From NCBI RefSeq assembly GCF_037975245.1, contig NC_092577.1:33314398-33378397 (forward strand): DNA of 64,000 nt. Reading direction: 5' to 3'. The notes under the pieces were generated by a model. The model had not been told where the DNA came from. It made no database searches and saw only the letters and a program-made list of their open reading frames with translations. Both the position numbers and the translations under genes were made by a program. Shown here piece by piece: positions 1 to 12,400 of the stretch (position 1 is its first letter; each line of letters starts with the position of its first letter). The stretch comes from Apostichopus japonicus (lineage: Eukaryota; Echinodermata; Holothuroidea; Aspidochirotida; Stichopodidae).

Positions 1-12
1 AACATTACTTTG

Positions 13-110
13 AGTGTTCCAGAAGGCTGAAAGAGTTTGTGCCATTCTTGCCAACTATAAGAGTCTCTCACAACTTTGACCAGAAATTGTCAATGTTAGC
101 TACCGCATCT
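13..110. repeat. Direct repeat flanking the NAT-like terminal exon (left copy)
   Basis: About 95 bases (around GTTCCAGAAGGCTGAAAGAG) recur in the same orientation at about 1945-2035 with a small gap and few mismatches. The two copies bracket the last exon of the NAT-like gene at 458-1420. This is seen directly. The likely reading is a tandem segmental duplication with a unit of about 1.93 kb, so a further NAT exon may lie just left of the window; a dispersed repeat is the alternative. Confidence 0.6.
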
Positions 111-457
111 CTTGGTTGTCTCATTACCACAGAATGCTAGTCAAAATTGGCAGTGGTACACATGTAAACAAGTTGTTGTTAATTTGTAATAATGGTGATG
201 CAAATTCAGATAAGTACCAATTGCAGCTCAAAGACTGACCTCTCTTCCCCCCCGCGTGACCCAACGGCAGTTTAGAATAGATAAACGTTCCTCAGTTGCC
301 CCACGGCAGTCAAATATGGAGCAATAAAAGGAAGTATTATTAAGGGAATAGTTAAACTGTATAAATTCTCCAGGACAGCAAAGATGTCTATCTATATATA
401 TATATATAGGTTTTATATGATTTGTGCTTTTGTGATAAATCCTACCATATCTCATTC

Positions 458-3400
458 CTAAAGACAGTAGAGATTTCCGCCGTAATTCACGTTGTCGATA
501 GCTCGCTGCACCAGTTGCTTTGAGTATTGAGGGAAGTGAAGAAGAATAGCTTCCAACACTTCTTTATCAGTCAATAATTGGAACTCATTTTGGGCTGGGT
601 CCTCGTACTCAATCCTCATAGCTGCAAGGCATCCCATGGCCGCCAAGTTTCTCTGGTACACAATGCTGAGAATCCTGTTACCCTCGTAGCCCACCAAGAA
701 TGCAGTTTGGTGTATAGTGGGCACAAGACCTGGTATGCCAAACCTGTAGCCTCCCTTTTCTAAGTAGAATGCTCTATCTCTCCTAGTATTTAACCTATAA
801 ATAAGCTGTACTTTCCAAAAGGTACCCTCCGATTCGAGTACATGCTCTGAGGGAGCCGTCTCGTCGGCCGCCTCTGCGCACCACAGGAGAATGCCATGTT
901 CCCTTTTGAAAAATTTACTTCTCATGAAGTGAAATTTGTAGACTTGGGATTCCGTCTCAAAATCGAGAGGTATGGCCTGGTAGAGGGGTCGTCTGGTCCC
1001 GGGCTCAGCTAGGTGTAAGCTCCCAGGGAAGGTGAGGTTACATACAACTATCCCACAGTGGGTGTCAAACTGGTCTTCTCCAACGTTATTGCCACCCACA
1101 TGGAAGGTGTCATAATCCATCAGATCCAAAAGAGCTTTGGAGAAGGTGTTCTTGTAGAAACAGTGCCCTCCTTCCCGCCGTAATATCGCCATCTTGCATT
1201 CTTCGAACGTGGGGTTATGTTTGTCGTTCATCGGCTGAGATACATGTGGCAGGTTTGTAAATGGAAGCTTGGTGATCATGTTGTATATGTACGTGTTCAG
1301 AAATGCCATTGGATCTCTCTCTATTAGCTTCTCGGGGTTGGGTATTTCGAGTACATTTTCAAGAAACGACAGGGCCTCCTCTTTGGTCAACGGGTACGGT
1401 ACGTCGTCTGGTTCCACGTCCTGGAAAAATGGGGAACAAAAAGTCACACCTTTTTTTAAATGCTAAAAATTGTGGAGACTACTTTTCTTGGAGGTCCTTA
1501 CGCTTAAACTTATTCCCATACATTTACGATTTTTGAAATAAACTCAATGATTTCAGTGACCAAAAAGAATTGCTTTGAGTTAGGGTGGAAGTGTAACGAC
1601 AAGTTTCTTTTACAAAGAAGAAACTTTTACGGTGAGGTGAAGTTTAATAATTAAAACTAATTTTCTTTGGACTATCCACAGGTGTTCCTAATTTGACTTC
1701 AGTATTCTGTTATTGAATTGTTCATTGAGATTTACACCAAAAGCCAAGGTTTCCCTTGAAATCAATAACCTGTGGCTCTAGGGGGTGCCACACTCCCCCC
1801 TTCCCCTGAACCCCACAAGTAGTGCATGAAACTTCCAAGAAAACTATCTAAAAATAGCACCATTGCTATACAGATATGTATGACATATGTACTGTACCCC
1901 TTACTTCAATATATGGTTCACAGTTGATGAATAATCAATACTTTAAATGTTCCAGAAGGCTGAAAGAGTTTGTGCCATTCTTGAAGAGTCTCTCAAATAA
2001 AGTTGACCAGAAATTGTAAATGTTTGCTACCGCAGTCTTCGCAAGTTTACTTCTTGAAATTGTTCAAATTATGTATTATTTGCCATTCAGTTGGTCACTA
2101 CCCCCCACCCCCCCCCCTGCCCACCCAATCTTTAACCCCACAAGTAGGGCTAAGGACTGTATTTGCTCTTCCAAACAATCTTTCCTAGAGCAAAAATCCC
2201 TGGGGATTGCAAGGAATTGATCTATGCATTTTATGATTGATTTTATGAAAAATAGGGTAATTAATATAATGCTTTGTAATATTTCACGTCCAACAAATCA
2301 GAAACTGTTTTGCTCTGCCAACTGTGAACTAAATTCTCCTTAATAGATCCTCAGAAAATTTCAAACTTGTGATGTTTGGAACAATAGACCAGTTCATAGA
2401 ACGTCATTTCTGCTCTTGCTGTGTAGAACAGACCTTTATGAAATAGAGCTACATGATGCTGCACCATGAATCGTATGTTAGACCACATGTTAGACTGAGT
2501 CGGCAAGCTTTACCCCACCACGTTTGGTTTGACTATTATAGCGAGAAACTTGTATTGCAGTGCTTGCAATGTGTTAACACCGTGGTTTTCAACCTTGGGC
2601 TCGCGGGCCCATTTGGGCCCGCGAAGCCGATTTTGTGGGCTCGCGAGCATTGTCCCAGTAATGATTAAAAATTGTGGCATTTTTGGGGGCTGGTGGCGAA
2701 GGCACATGATGATGTTTCTTAGGAAGCCTCTTCGATGAAACCTTGTACAACGGGTAAAATTTACCCAACCCTAACCCTATAAGACTAGTATAAGAGAATT
2801 CGGTAACTCCCACCAACCACTGCACACTACGTATTTACCAAGGTTATGATGTGTGGAAGCCTTGTTCAATCGAACCCAGCTCTTCCCAGTGCACGCAGCA
2901 AGTATTGCGCGATTTCTATAGACAGCCGAAGCCTTGAGGTCATCACGTACAGTTACCCCGCATAATGGAGGTGCACTGGGTGCTCTCGCAATGGTAGAAA
3001 ATGACTTTCAAAGTCGCCGTAGCGTGGGCTTAGCATAGGCGCGAATGTTTGTTTGGAACGCGAGTGGGCGGGGCGATAGGAGAATGACGTCACACTTCGG
3101 CTCTCTATACAGGCAGTGAAAACAATGCCTAACAGGCGCTGCTGACTGTTGTGTGCTAATACCACAGACCTTGGCGGTGTGTTTTAGTTAGCAGTCCCTG
3201 GTCTGACACTATCACTAACAACAAACCCTGTGCCGTGCACATGATCAGTCGTGAAGGATACTGTACACCAGTGAAAATTTAGCGAACGCAATGGGACCTA
3301 CGCTAATCAGAGGATATCATGAGGAATACCTCAACATCGGATTCACCTATATATCGGACAAAGGTGTTATCAAACCTCAGTGTGTTGTTTGCGGAAAGGT

Positions 3401-6400
3401 TTTATCGGCGGCAAGTATGAAGAAACCAAATCTTCAGCGACACTTTACTACTGAACACCCACAACTTGCTGACAAAGACCGCGCCTATTTCGAGAGGAAA
3501 AGGCAAAATTTGAATACACAGAAGTTGGACTGCACTGGTGGAGTCTATCGCCGAAATGCAGCACTGCTGGAAGCTTCATTTGTCATTGCATACCAGGTAG
3601 CCAAGAAAAAGAAACCTCACACCATAGCCGAGGAATTGGTGATGCCCTGTATGAAAGAGGTTATGCGGATACTTATCGGGCCAGACCAGGCGAAATTATT
3701 GAATGGAGTTTCCGTTTCTGACAATACTGTTCAGCGACGAATCGTGGATCTGTCCAAAGATATTGAAAAACGTGTGATTGCGGAGATCAAAAGTTCGCCA
3801 TTCTACTCAATAGCATCCGATGAATCTACGGATGTCGCGTCCTTGAGTCAACTGATGGTATGGGTGCGTTATGTGGTCGAAGACGGTTTTAAAGACGAAC
3901 CATTGTTTTGCTCCCCACTTGAGTTGACTACAACCGGTGCCGATGTGTTTTTGGCGATTCAGACATACATCAACGAGAATGGAATCGGATTTGACAAACT
4001 CGTTGGGAGTTGCACCGACGGCGCCCCTGCCATGTTGGGTAGCCTGTCCGGTTTTCAGACGCGCCTGAAAGAAGTGGCACCGCAAGTGAAGACTACTCAC
4101 TGCATGCTTCACCGCCAGGCATTGGCTTCCAAAACACTCCCGCAACAGATGAAGAATGTATTGGATCAGGCGGTTAAAATTGTGAACGCTGTGAAGAAAA
4201 ATCTGCTCAATACTCGCCTGTTCAGGAAACTGTGTGAAGCAGTGGCGGAGATTTCTTGTCAGAAGTGGGGGGGTTGCAGGCCATTGATGAAATAAAAAGT
4301 CATAACTGCTGGCTCACTATCTAAGTGGAGCGCCACCATAAGTTGGCGCGAAGTGCACAAGAATTTTTTGGCAAATATTGCCTCCCAGATTGCAGTAAAT
4401 GGCACTGCCCAGGCCTTGAAAAGCTGGATTTAACCAGGGGTGTATGCAGGATTTTCTAACCCGGGGGGCGCGTATTACTATCTAAGCGGAGCGCCACCAT
4501 TGGTTGGCGCGCAGCGTACAAGAAAATTTCTGGTTTTGGTACCCCCAGATCACCGGAAATGGCACTTGAAATGGCTTGAAACTGACCAACCATATGTACA
4601 CTTTTGCCTGACAACCAAGTTTTTTCCAAATACTTTTTTTCTCATCTATAACCTTTTTGAAGATTGTCACCAGTCACACATCATGTTCGACTTCATCACA
4701 TATCCTGTGGATCATTGCTTTTGTAGGTGATTCTTCATCGCGGCCCACAATATCCGTCAGCCCCACTGTTCAGAATTTGAAAATTCACAATTCTCGTGAA
4801 TAAATTCACTTCAAAACATACCCATAATGTTGCACAAAATATCATCTATGGACAACCGATATAGAAAAACTTCCTTCAAACCCTAACAGACGGGTCAAAA
4901 TTGCACGAGTATGATGAAGTATGATGAAGAATGTTGGTTAGGGAATTTTCGAAAATTCAGACGGCTACTAAAAAATTTCGTTGAAGGAAATAAAAATATA
5001 CCAGATATTTCCGAATCCGAACACTACACACATCGACAGTTTTGAGCATGGGCGCAGATCTGTCTTGGATAATGGTGGGGACGCGTGTCTGTTCTATGAC
5101 ACTATCTAAGCGGAGCACGACCATGGGTTCGCGCGTAGCGTACGATTTTTTTGGGCAAATATACCTCCCAGATCGCCGGAAATAACACTTCCCAGACCTA
5201 ATGATGCTCCTAAACCTCCTTAAGTTTTAGATCTCATGGCTTAGAAATTTAGTTTGGAGAAATACATGGGCGTCTGCAGAAAGAAAATCAGGGGACAAAT
5301 AACCCAAGTAGACTTTTGTATATACGATGGGTCTGGGGTCCTCTCCCAGAAAACAAATATAGACTGCGGCAAATGTGATTTCCGTCCTATATTTAACAAC
5401 TGTGGATAAAATACAATAAAATGAGAACTGCTGCATGTCATTTGCACAATGCTGGATCAAACTGCGCCAAAGTTCAATACAGGGGAACTTGAAATGCAGC
5501 TATTGGTCAAGACAAATTGGTGGGGACACGGTATATCATGTCCCCACTACTGAAAAAGTTGGATGTGATATCTGCTGTTTGCTTTACAAATTCGAATAAT
5601 TTTGTCACTGTTCCTCTTTCTCTTCCCGTTTTCTTGCCGTATTTCTACTCCATCCTTTTCTCCTTTTCTCTTTCTTCTTTTTCTTTTCCTTCCTTCACCT
5701 CGTTGAAGTTGGCAAGTGTATACAGTTCCAAAGCTATTCAACAGCAACAAAACGTTATTTTGTGTATGTCTGTTGTGGGGTGAAGTTAGCGCTATGAGCT
5801 ACAAGTTCCAATGCGCAAGGTGGGGGAAAGGGGCTAGAAATAATGCGTGGGTCAATTCTAACTCGGTTTTCGGTCGTTAATTGTTGATGTAGCCTACCAG
5901 GTAAAAGGTTGAAATGACTAACAATTTCAAATTTAATAATTTGATTTATTATGCCATTTGGAGCACATAACATAGGCTATAACAAAACATTACTGGCAAA
6001 AACTAGGGGGGGTTGATTGTGTGGGCCAACCCCCCCTCTTCAAAAAGTGGGGGGGTTAAAAACCCCCACCCCCCCCCCTGTTTCTCCGCCAGTGGTGTGA
6101 AGAGATGGACGCACAGTTTTACAACCTGCTTTACCATACTGAGGTGAGGTGGTTATCCCGTGGGAAAGTGCTCATGCGACTTTTTGACCTCAGAAATGAA
6201 GTCGCTGAATTTCTACCAAGAGTAGGCAAACGTGACTTGGCGGCACATCTGTCAGATGACGTGTGGTTGGCTAACCTATGCTACTTGACAGACATATTCG
6301 AGCGCTTGAATATCCTCAACTCGTCGCTCCAAGGTAGAAAACCAAACGTCTTGGACTTTCACGACAAACTGCGCGGATTCATGGATTTGCTGGACATCCT

Positions 6401-9400
6401 TATTTCCAGAGTTAGAGCTGATCGATTCACGAGCTTCCCTCGACTGAATGAGTTCCTCGAGCAGACTGAGCCAATTGGAAGGATTCCTGGCATTGACGAA
6501 CATTTGGAATCACTGAAGTCTGAGTTGCGGCGCTATTTTCCAGAAGTTGATCCAGAGAAATTTGATCTGGTGCGGAATCCATTTCTCGTTAGATCAGCAA
6601 CGATGGACGATAACGAGCAGGCCCAAGAAGAACTTGTCCTCTTGAAAAACGATTCGGCCGCAGAACAACTGTTCAACAGCCGGCCACTATCCAATTTCTG
6701 GTGTTTAATGCGCCAGGAGTATCCGGTTTTGTCTGCCATCGCAATCAAAACTCTGTTGCCGTATCCTTCTACATACCTATGCGAAGACTCATTCTCCACA
6801 ATGGCCGCGATGAAAAGGAAACAAAGAAACCGCTTGGATATTGCTGCAGATATGCGCGTTGCGCTATCTGAGACTGAGCCGGACATACAAAGACTCGTTG
6901 CCGAAAATCCGGCCCAGCCATCCCACTGAAATACCCCAGACTTTTCAGTGTCATACCTCAGTTTTCAATATTCGAATGCAAGTAGGCCTATTGTTTCAAG
7001 TAATATGCCATCAACTACTTTTAACCGCTACTTATAATTTTGTAAACCAATTTTAATTGTTTCTCAATTTGCAAGCTTCAGAAGGTAAATGACGCAAAAT
7101 ATGTGAGGGACAGCCTGAACAAAAATAATGAGGCTTATGTATATGCGTGGAAGAAAAGGATATTAGGCAGAGGTTTCCCCTCTAGGGAAATGGGGACGGA
7201 GTTAGTTGAGTGTTAAGTTAACACAGAAAGCTGTATTTGGGGGAAACTCGCTGGTGTGTAGGCTAATTTAAGTGCACCAATCTCAATAAATACAATGACG
7301 TTCGACGTCCCTGTCACAACCTGTGAAATTAAATATAGGAACACATCATTAATGGGGACAGGTGACGTCTCGATAAGACAGCATGCGGTCCGTGTTACGT
7401 AAAGTAATGGTGATGACTAATGTCGGCATTTATCTGGGCTTTAAGGCGTTTTGGTACCAGTAGTAATAAAAACCAAAATAATTTAGTACTAACATGCCTT
7501 TATACGACTAGCCATTGATCGATCAATCTTCTAATTATCGGTTAATAATAGGTCAAAGATCCAAAGAAAAAAAGTGGATCATATTTGTCTACACTTGTAA
7601 AAATTGCGATAATTCGAAGGAAAGGGCTGTAGTAGAATCCTATTTTCAATACAATTAACCGTTAATTGTATTGGAAATAGAAGGATCCTACTACAGCCCT
7701 TTCCTTCGAATTATCGCAATTTTGACAAGTGTAGACAAATATGATCCACTTTTTTTCTTCGGCTCTTTGACCTATTCTACCTCGAATATGACCAATAATT
7801 GGAATAACTTATACAGCGTGATATCTATACAGTCCGACACTTCTATCAGTTCTCCCGTTCTATTGTCATTACACAAAGTATTATTACGTTCTCTTTATTT
7901 GTTAATTTGTTTTCAATAAATAGAAATTACCTCACCGATTTGAAATATATCTCCTTTAATACTACTGGGCCTCATATGCACACGTCAAACGGTTTTGCTG
8001 CTTTTTTATTGCATTGTTCATCTCCATTTTTCTGCATTATTCTGATAGTGATAACGGTCACACATTTCTTATCAAACCAGTACCATTGAGGGTTGCAAGA
8101 AATCTTTGAGATAGGCTCTAATTGGGCAGTACCTGTCATCTGATCACGGACAGGGACGTAGCCAGGGGGGGAGCAGGGGGAGCGACCGCTCCCCCCCTTT
8201 CAGTGTCGAAAAAAATGTTTAAAAACTGTTGTTTTTTTAGCATGGTATTTTGTCAGTGCTCTTTTGATCTTGAATACTCGTCAGCTCCGTTAACTCAATT
8301 ATAATCGTAGTAACATTCACGCCGACTGATTCAACTACTTACTTAGTTTGGCAGATGCAATTAGCTAAATTTAGCCTATAGCCTATTACAAGCCTACAGT
8401 TGGCCACGCGTAATAAAATACATATTGCCTACCTAACCGCACTCTATGGAATGTCACGAACCGTATGCACAACAACGTCGACAACGTTCGTTCTCATCCT
8501 TTCTATGATTCGTCCTAAGTTGTTGCACAACAGCATGTTATGAAGCTAAGCTAGCAATCGTACGTGATACGCACTTCCTATAAATAATTATTACACTGCT
8601 AATACACTGCGATAACGATATTTGTTTTTAGGCCACTGCATATCTGGCTATATTCCAAAATATGAAAGTTTATATTGTCCATCAGTTAAGTTGGTCAAAT
8701 GTATTAAAGTCCAGACAATGGACAATAAACAAGAATCATCCTACTTGAAAAATTGTAAAAGAGCACTATGTTTGTCTTTCTGGTATATTATGTAAAAGAA
8801 CATGTAAAAGAATTCAAACAGGAAACAAAATCTGCTGATAATATGATATCATATGATCAGGGGCGTAGCCAGTATGTAGCACTGTGGGCCCGGGCCTACA
8901 CTTTTTTTTGGCCAAGTTATCTTTTTTTTAAAACACCCATATTTCAAATCCATAAGCTTGCTGGACGAGTTTAAGAATCTAGACAGGAATAACTATTGAA
9001 ATGAACGTAGCAAAAATATGGCTTAATTAGGTGACCTAGTCTTCTAATTTAGGCTGTCATTTCTATCGCGTGCCGTTTCATTCAACACTCTACCCGCCGA
9101 AAAAGACTATAGGATCCGATCTTGTCAGTGTTGTAACATCTAGTTAAGAACCTGTTTACGCAGATAATATTTCAGTTGAGAAAACAGTTGAGAAATTTGA
9201 ATCAGATGGCAATCGTCGGATAGCTCTCGCCTTCTCTTATTAGGCTAACTTAAACATTTACAGTTGTATCAAAGACAATTACTGGCTATAGTTGTATCTA
9301 AGACATTTCTGGCCTATCTACATATGTAACTACAAGTATCAGCAGTTGAAAAGTAAGACTACTCTGTACATGTACCTTGCTAATTTTAAATACATTATGT

Positions 9401-12400
9401 ATTATTGAATTATGTATCTTAACTCGTTTGTTTTTTTGGTTAAAAAGTGATATTGAATGAGGTGTCCCAAGTTAGCAAGAGGCCATGGAACCAGCATGAA
9501 CACTCGGGAAGGACCGTTTCCGGCCATCTGGGGGGTTTGTAAAACCAAAAATTTTCTTGTACGCTCCGCGCCAACCGATGGTGGCGCTCCGCTCAGATAG
9601 TCGTGCCTAAATTTGTGAAAATCGATATCAATCGCAAAAAGTGCTCCCCCCCTTTCAAATTCCTGGCTACGTCGCTGATCACGGAGGAACATACATAGCT
9701 CTGATTGAGTCCCCGGGTCACTTGTGTCAAGAATACACTAATAAACGCTGTGAAATTGATTTTATGAAGTTGATAACTTTGCAGGGTAGGGTATGGGCTC
9801 GCGAGGATGGCTCGGAAGACGAATTGGGCTCGTGATCGAAAAAAGGTTGAAAACCAAGGTGTTAACACGTTCCCTATGTTGTAGTTATCTAGTGCTGTTA
9901 TATTTTAAGTACTTCAGATGGAGATTTCCGCTTTATATCTAGTGCGGGCGCTAGCACTATGCACGAATGTTAAGGGGTTACCTTTGGCATAACCAAACAG
10001 TGATGATATCGATGTTCAACAAACTTGTTTAATTGGTATAGAACTGAACATATGAACACATGACTATGAATGCCTTTAATACAACCTGTTCACAGTAATA
10101 ATTAGTAATATCAGATTTTAAATGATGCTTAAAAGCTGTGTATTTAGAAATGGACAGAATCAATGCTCCGTGATTACAGGCCTGTAAAAAGAGGGCAAAA
10201 CGGAAGCTCATTGCCGGGAAATCTTGAAAACTCGCGGGAAATCTCACACGCAGCAAGAAAAAAAAAAAAAAGGTTAGAGAAAGAGCCAAAGAGGAAATAA
10301 AATTTAAAAAAATTATAAATAAAAAATCAGAAACACTAACTTTAGTGTCTGGGTGTCTTTATTTCTCACTTGAAATAACCCAAAATAGCATCATAATTAT
10401 TTAATACACTTAATGGCATCGCCGCCGCAAGCCCGCTGAATCTCTCAAGCCAATGTTGGAAAACCTTGTTCAATTTCCCGCGAACACACTGCCGATTTCC
10501 CGTCGGTGTTCGCGCAGTACCTGGGAATTTTTCCCAGGTACTGTACATTGCCAAACAACTGTGAGCGCTTCCCCTGTCTAACACCTTACTTTTAACCTTT
10601 TTTTTTTTTGGCACGTTTCCAAGGAACGTTTTATGTAGTACACGAGGCACAGCCCATACGTACATACACGCATATCACGATATCAAGGCCCCTATAGCCA
10701 TTGCCATCTTTATTATGAAAGTGAACCTTGTAATAACTTATGTTTTAGGCCACTTGGCATGATTAACTAAATGCTAAATATTGTTTCCATGTTCTTGTAG
10801 AAAACGTCAACTTCGCAAAATACAGTTAGTTGTGTTTTTGTAGTTACGTGAGATCCGTAACCGACAAGGTGGTTAGGCTATATTTGATATGCACTTAACT
10901 GTGGTAGGATATTATTTTTTCCGTATTTTTGGAAATTCTAGAAAATACTTTCTTTTTCCCCCGCTTAACACCAAATGTGGTCTTACGGTTTATTCATAAA
11001 TGGATGTACTAGAGCCTTGTTTACATGACATTAGTTGCATTTAAGACGATATGCCAGTTTCGCGTGAATTTTTCGAAAGTGTTTTGCTCGATCTTTCGTA
11101 AAATTTGAAAGGTGTACCAACTTACTTTTCGTACACAATTGGTAATTTCTCTACTGATTTTCAGAGTTTTTATCTCCATACAGTCAAGTATATACGTTGT
11201 GTATTGAGTATAAACTAATCGAGAATGCAACTTATGCAAGAAAACAATGCGGGGATTTCCAGCAGACAATTTTTTTCTTTGCGGGATTACTGAGTCAGTT
11301 GAAGGGAATCCCGCACCTTAGAGGGAACACTGAGCTGAAGTCAAATTCTATGATACGACAGAAAACGTTTATTTTCTAACATACAATATAAATTTTTAAA
11401 AATGTGGAATGGCAATATTGTTGTTCAAAACATTTCCCGCCAGGCTAATTTTTTACAGCAACCTTCCCGCGCTGTGCCGTGGGTGTCAGTGTCACATTGA
11501 CATTGCCCTTGTGAGTGGTTTGGGGACACATCATTACTCGTTATATTGTGACAAAGATTGCGCGCACGCAGAACTTTTCGTAGGTAGTGTGATGCACTGA
11601 TTGTCAACATGTGATTGTCATTTTAAAAAGTTTCGATATTATTTGTACGTGAATGAGAGTGAAGTGAGGAGTGGTTTTTTTCTCGTGGAGGCTTTGATAA
11701 ATTGATAGGGGTAGTCGGGTAGGCCCACACGTCAACAAAAATACAAAATGGCTTCGTTTATTTAGTCTTTATCAGAAATATTTGAAGAAGTGTAAAGTCT
11801 GCTCAGTTTGATCGATCCAACACAATATAATAATAAAGGCTTACTGGGCGTCCCCATTGAAGGATTTTTATTTCATTTGTTCTATTTTTATCGTGAACCA
11901 TATCCAATTTATCTCTCTGCTCCAAGCCATGCGGCACACTGTACATAAAAACTGATGGGATCCATCGCGCACTCCATTGCTAAAATACACGTGCTCGCTC
12001 CAGCTCCACTGATGTGTAGAGATCAGTGGCTCACTTGCATCTCATGTAACTTTACGATGTTTGTTTACATTACATATTAATAATTGATGTGGTACAATGT
12101 GACAGCCGGGTTATAGATGTATAATAAATTATTATCAGACTGGAGTGATTGCTTGAGATGAGACTACTTTGAGTTTTGTCAAGGTAAGAACTCAAGAAAC
12201 TGACACACTAAACCAGTTTGTTTTAAAAATTATATTACCTTTTAAGTTCAAATTAGCACTGGTCTCAACGATTGCAAGTTGTTTTAAATCGCCAAAAAGG
12301 TGCACCAAATGGCGCCAATTGCATCCTCATTTTTCAAAAATCTGTGCCTTGTGAGGGGGGCACACCCCCCTCACGCACCCCCCTGCGCCGCTGAAGCGGC

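Larger units (their letters stand above)
3291..6929 (+). pseudogene. hAT transposase (ZBED5/FAM200-like) split by a transposon insertion
   Basis: The 5' part is 3291-4239 and the 3' part 6103-6929, separated by an inserted element. Both are in the same phase: insert plus one target-duplication copy is 1863 bp, or 621 codons, so removing them would leave one open frame of about 591 codons. Visible features: a BED zinc finger (CVVCGKVL...HFTTEH) near residues 25-60; a first catalytic-Asp region ASDESTD; a second Asp region SCTDGAPAM; HCMLHRQAL; the TEVRWLSRG motif just after the break; and the C-terminal LCEDSFST with the expected acidic residue and dimerisation region. The 5' piece alone reads through into 28 insert-derived codons and stops at 4295. 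The family resembles ZBED5/FAM200/SCAND3-like hAT proteins. There are no other stops or frameshifts, so the inactivation looks recent. Confidence 0.9.
2580..9859 (+). mobile_element. hAT DNA transposon (autonomous type) with nested insertions
   Basis: The ends are inverted repeats: left CCGTGGTTTTCAACCTT, right (reverse complement) CCTTGGTTTTCAACCTT, 17 bp with one mismatch. Both ends abut TGTTAACA (2572-2579 and 9860-9867), an 8-bp target duplication as made by hAT transposases. Because that octamer is palindromic, extension of the inverted repeat cannot be told from the duplication. Subterminal motifs with core CTCGCG sit near 2600 and 2638 and again near 9794. The element contains a hAT transposase gene. 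Subtracting the two nested insertions with their duplications leaves about 3.88 kb, a normal size for an autonomous hAT. It lies in the intron of NAT-like gene 1, antisense to it. The central TA of the duplication fits the Buster-type preference; this is weak evidence. Confidence 0.88.

Noticed and set aside
4440-4730. Peptide YLSGAPPLVGAQRTRKFLVL shared with the frame at 9402-9692
   Set aside because: The shared peptide comes from the conserved DNA hairpin module of non-autonomous transposons; the frames are short and differ outside the module.
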